A stretch of DNA of 64,000 nucleotides, from contig NC_085137.1 of the NCBI RefSeq assembly GCF_035046485.1, forward strand, positions 312,243,164-312,307,163, read 5' to 3'. The notes under the pieces were generated by a model. That model did not search any database. It was not told the origin of the DNA and saw only the letters and a list, made by a program, of their open reading frames with translations. This DNA is from Aedes albopictus. Taxonomy: Eukaryota; Arthropoda; Insecta; Diptera; Culicidae. Both the position numbers and the translations under genes were made by a program. Shown piece by piece: positions 63,745 to 64,000 of this stretch (positions are counted from its first letter, which is position 1; each line of letters opens with the position of its first letter).

Positions 63745-63910
63745 CATAAGCGTAACTAGGTCATGGCTCTAGGGGGGGCCAAGGCCATGTCGATGTAGAT
63801 TTTTTATACTAAAATGATACTTTTCGCCTGAATTGCGTGATTTTTTTTCCAAAATGGATTATTCTGGAGGGGGCCAGGCCCCCCCTGGCCACCCCCTATT
63901 TACGCCAATG
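63745..63910. mobile_element. hAT-type MITE, 166 bp
   Basis: The ends are CATAAGCGTAACTAGG and, inverted, CATTGGCGTAAATAGG. An 8-bp duplication CTGAGGGA is at 63737-63744 and 63911-63918. The copy at 1741-2253 has the uninterrupted sequence GCTGAGGAATGGGAAAGG at the same place. GGGGGGGCCAAGGCC and GGCCCCCCCTGGCC mirror each other inside. No coding. Confidence 0.87.
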
Positions 63911-64000
63911 CTGAGGGATGGGAAAGGAAGATTAGTTGGACACCTATGAAAGTACATAGAGACCTCTACATTCTTTCAGGCCTAGGCGTCACGGGAATTT
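63911..64000 (-). mobile_element. LINE 3' region, second piece, cut by window end
   Basis: GGACACCTATGAAAGTACAT..TTCAGGCCTAGGCGTCACGG matches 1967-2030, so the same LINE 3' region continues beyond the window. Confidence 0.78.

Overview
The window looks like repeat-rich nuclear DNA from a mosquito, most likely a culicine such as Aedes. This is inferred from AT-rich sequence, heavy nesting of LINEs, Penelope-like elements, tRNA-headed SINEs and dozens of small inverted-repeat elements, and from familiar terminal motifs such as ACGAGAAAGGCAAAA. I cannot fix the species by eye. No bacterial gene structure, CRISPR array, rRNA gene or convincing single-copy host gene was found. Every long open reading frame belongs to a mobile element; the others are shadows of those genes or chance frames.

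Layout. 1-3826: tandem satellite (about 135-140 bp period built from shorter TCCCCAATGTTCC-type subrepeats), split at 1741-2253 by a minus-strand LINE 3' end. 3827-5267: no gene. 5268-6955: decayed R1-like LINE, minus strand. 7018-11790: retroposon copy with degenerate ~150-bp repeats, interrupted by a LINE 3' fragment, itself interrupted by a 3537-bp hAT-type element (8148-11684) flanked by ACTCTAAG. 12.4-14.3, 16.2-17.0, 21.7-23.1, 25.1-26.2 and 46.0-46.3 kb: degenerate GAATTCC-rich arrays. 14934-15337: perfect-ended MITE. 17148-21665: element A interrupted by element B, which itself carries another A and a 1032-bp retroposon. 23671-24556: foldback element with a GC-rich hairpin core. 26.4-28.2 kb: LINE reverse-transcriptase fragment with a MITE at a TA site. 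28.4-31.9 kb: several MITEs and a clean 303-bp SINE. 32161-35505: Penelope-like element 1 with an uninterrupted 858-residue ORF and flanking pseudo-LTRs. 36.0-37.9 kb: three MITEs. 38553-41520: retroposon with ~152-bp tandem repeats. 41.85-45.1 kb: LINE with several stops, followed by an inverted fragment split by a foldback MITE. 46.5-52.9 kb: one MITE family repeatedly inserted into itself at TA, plus a mariner-like transposase pseudogene at 49.2-50.3 kb. 53.15-55.48 kb: second LINE, interrupted by Penelope-like element 2 (55484-59708), a complex of a nearly full unit, a partial tandem unit and an inverted truncated copy. 59.76-61.41 kb: mostly non-repetitive. 61.4-64.0 kb: R1-like and LOA/I-like LINE remnants and a small hAT MITE.

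The strongest signals are the two Penelope-like elements. Both encode a reverse transcriptase with YVDD and a GIY-YIG-type C-terminal domain. Their repeated ends carry hammerhead-ribozyme-like cores (five copies in this window). The second element is a near-identical palindrome of about 1.3 kb arms inside a 14-bp target duplication. The rest of the window gives a readable order of insertions, with target duplications and in-window empty sites as direct evidence.
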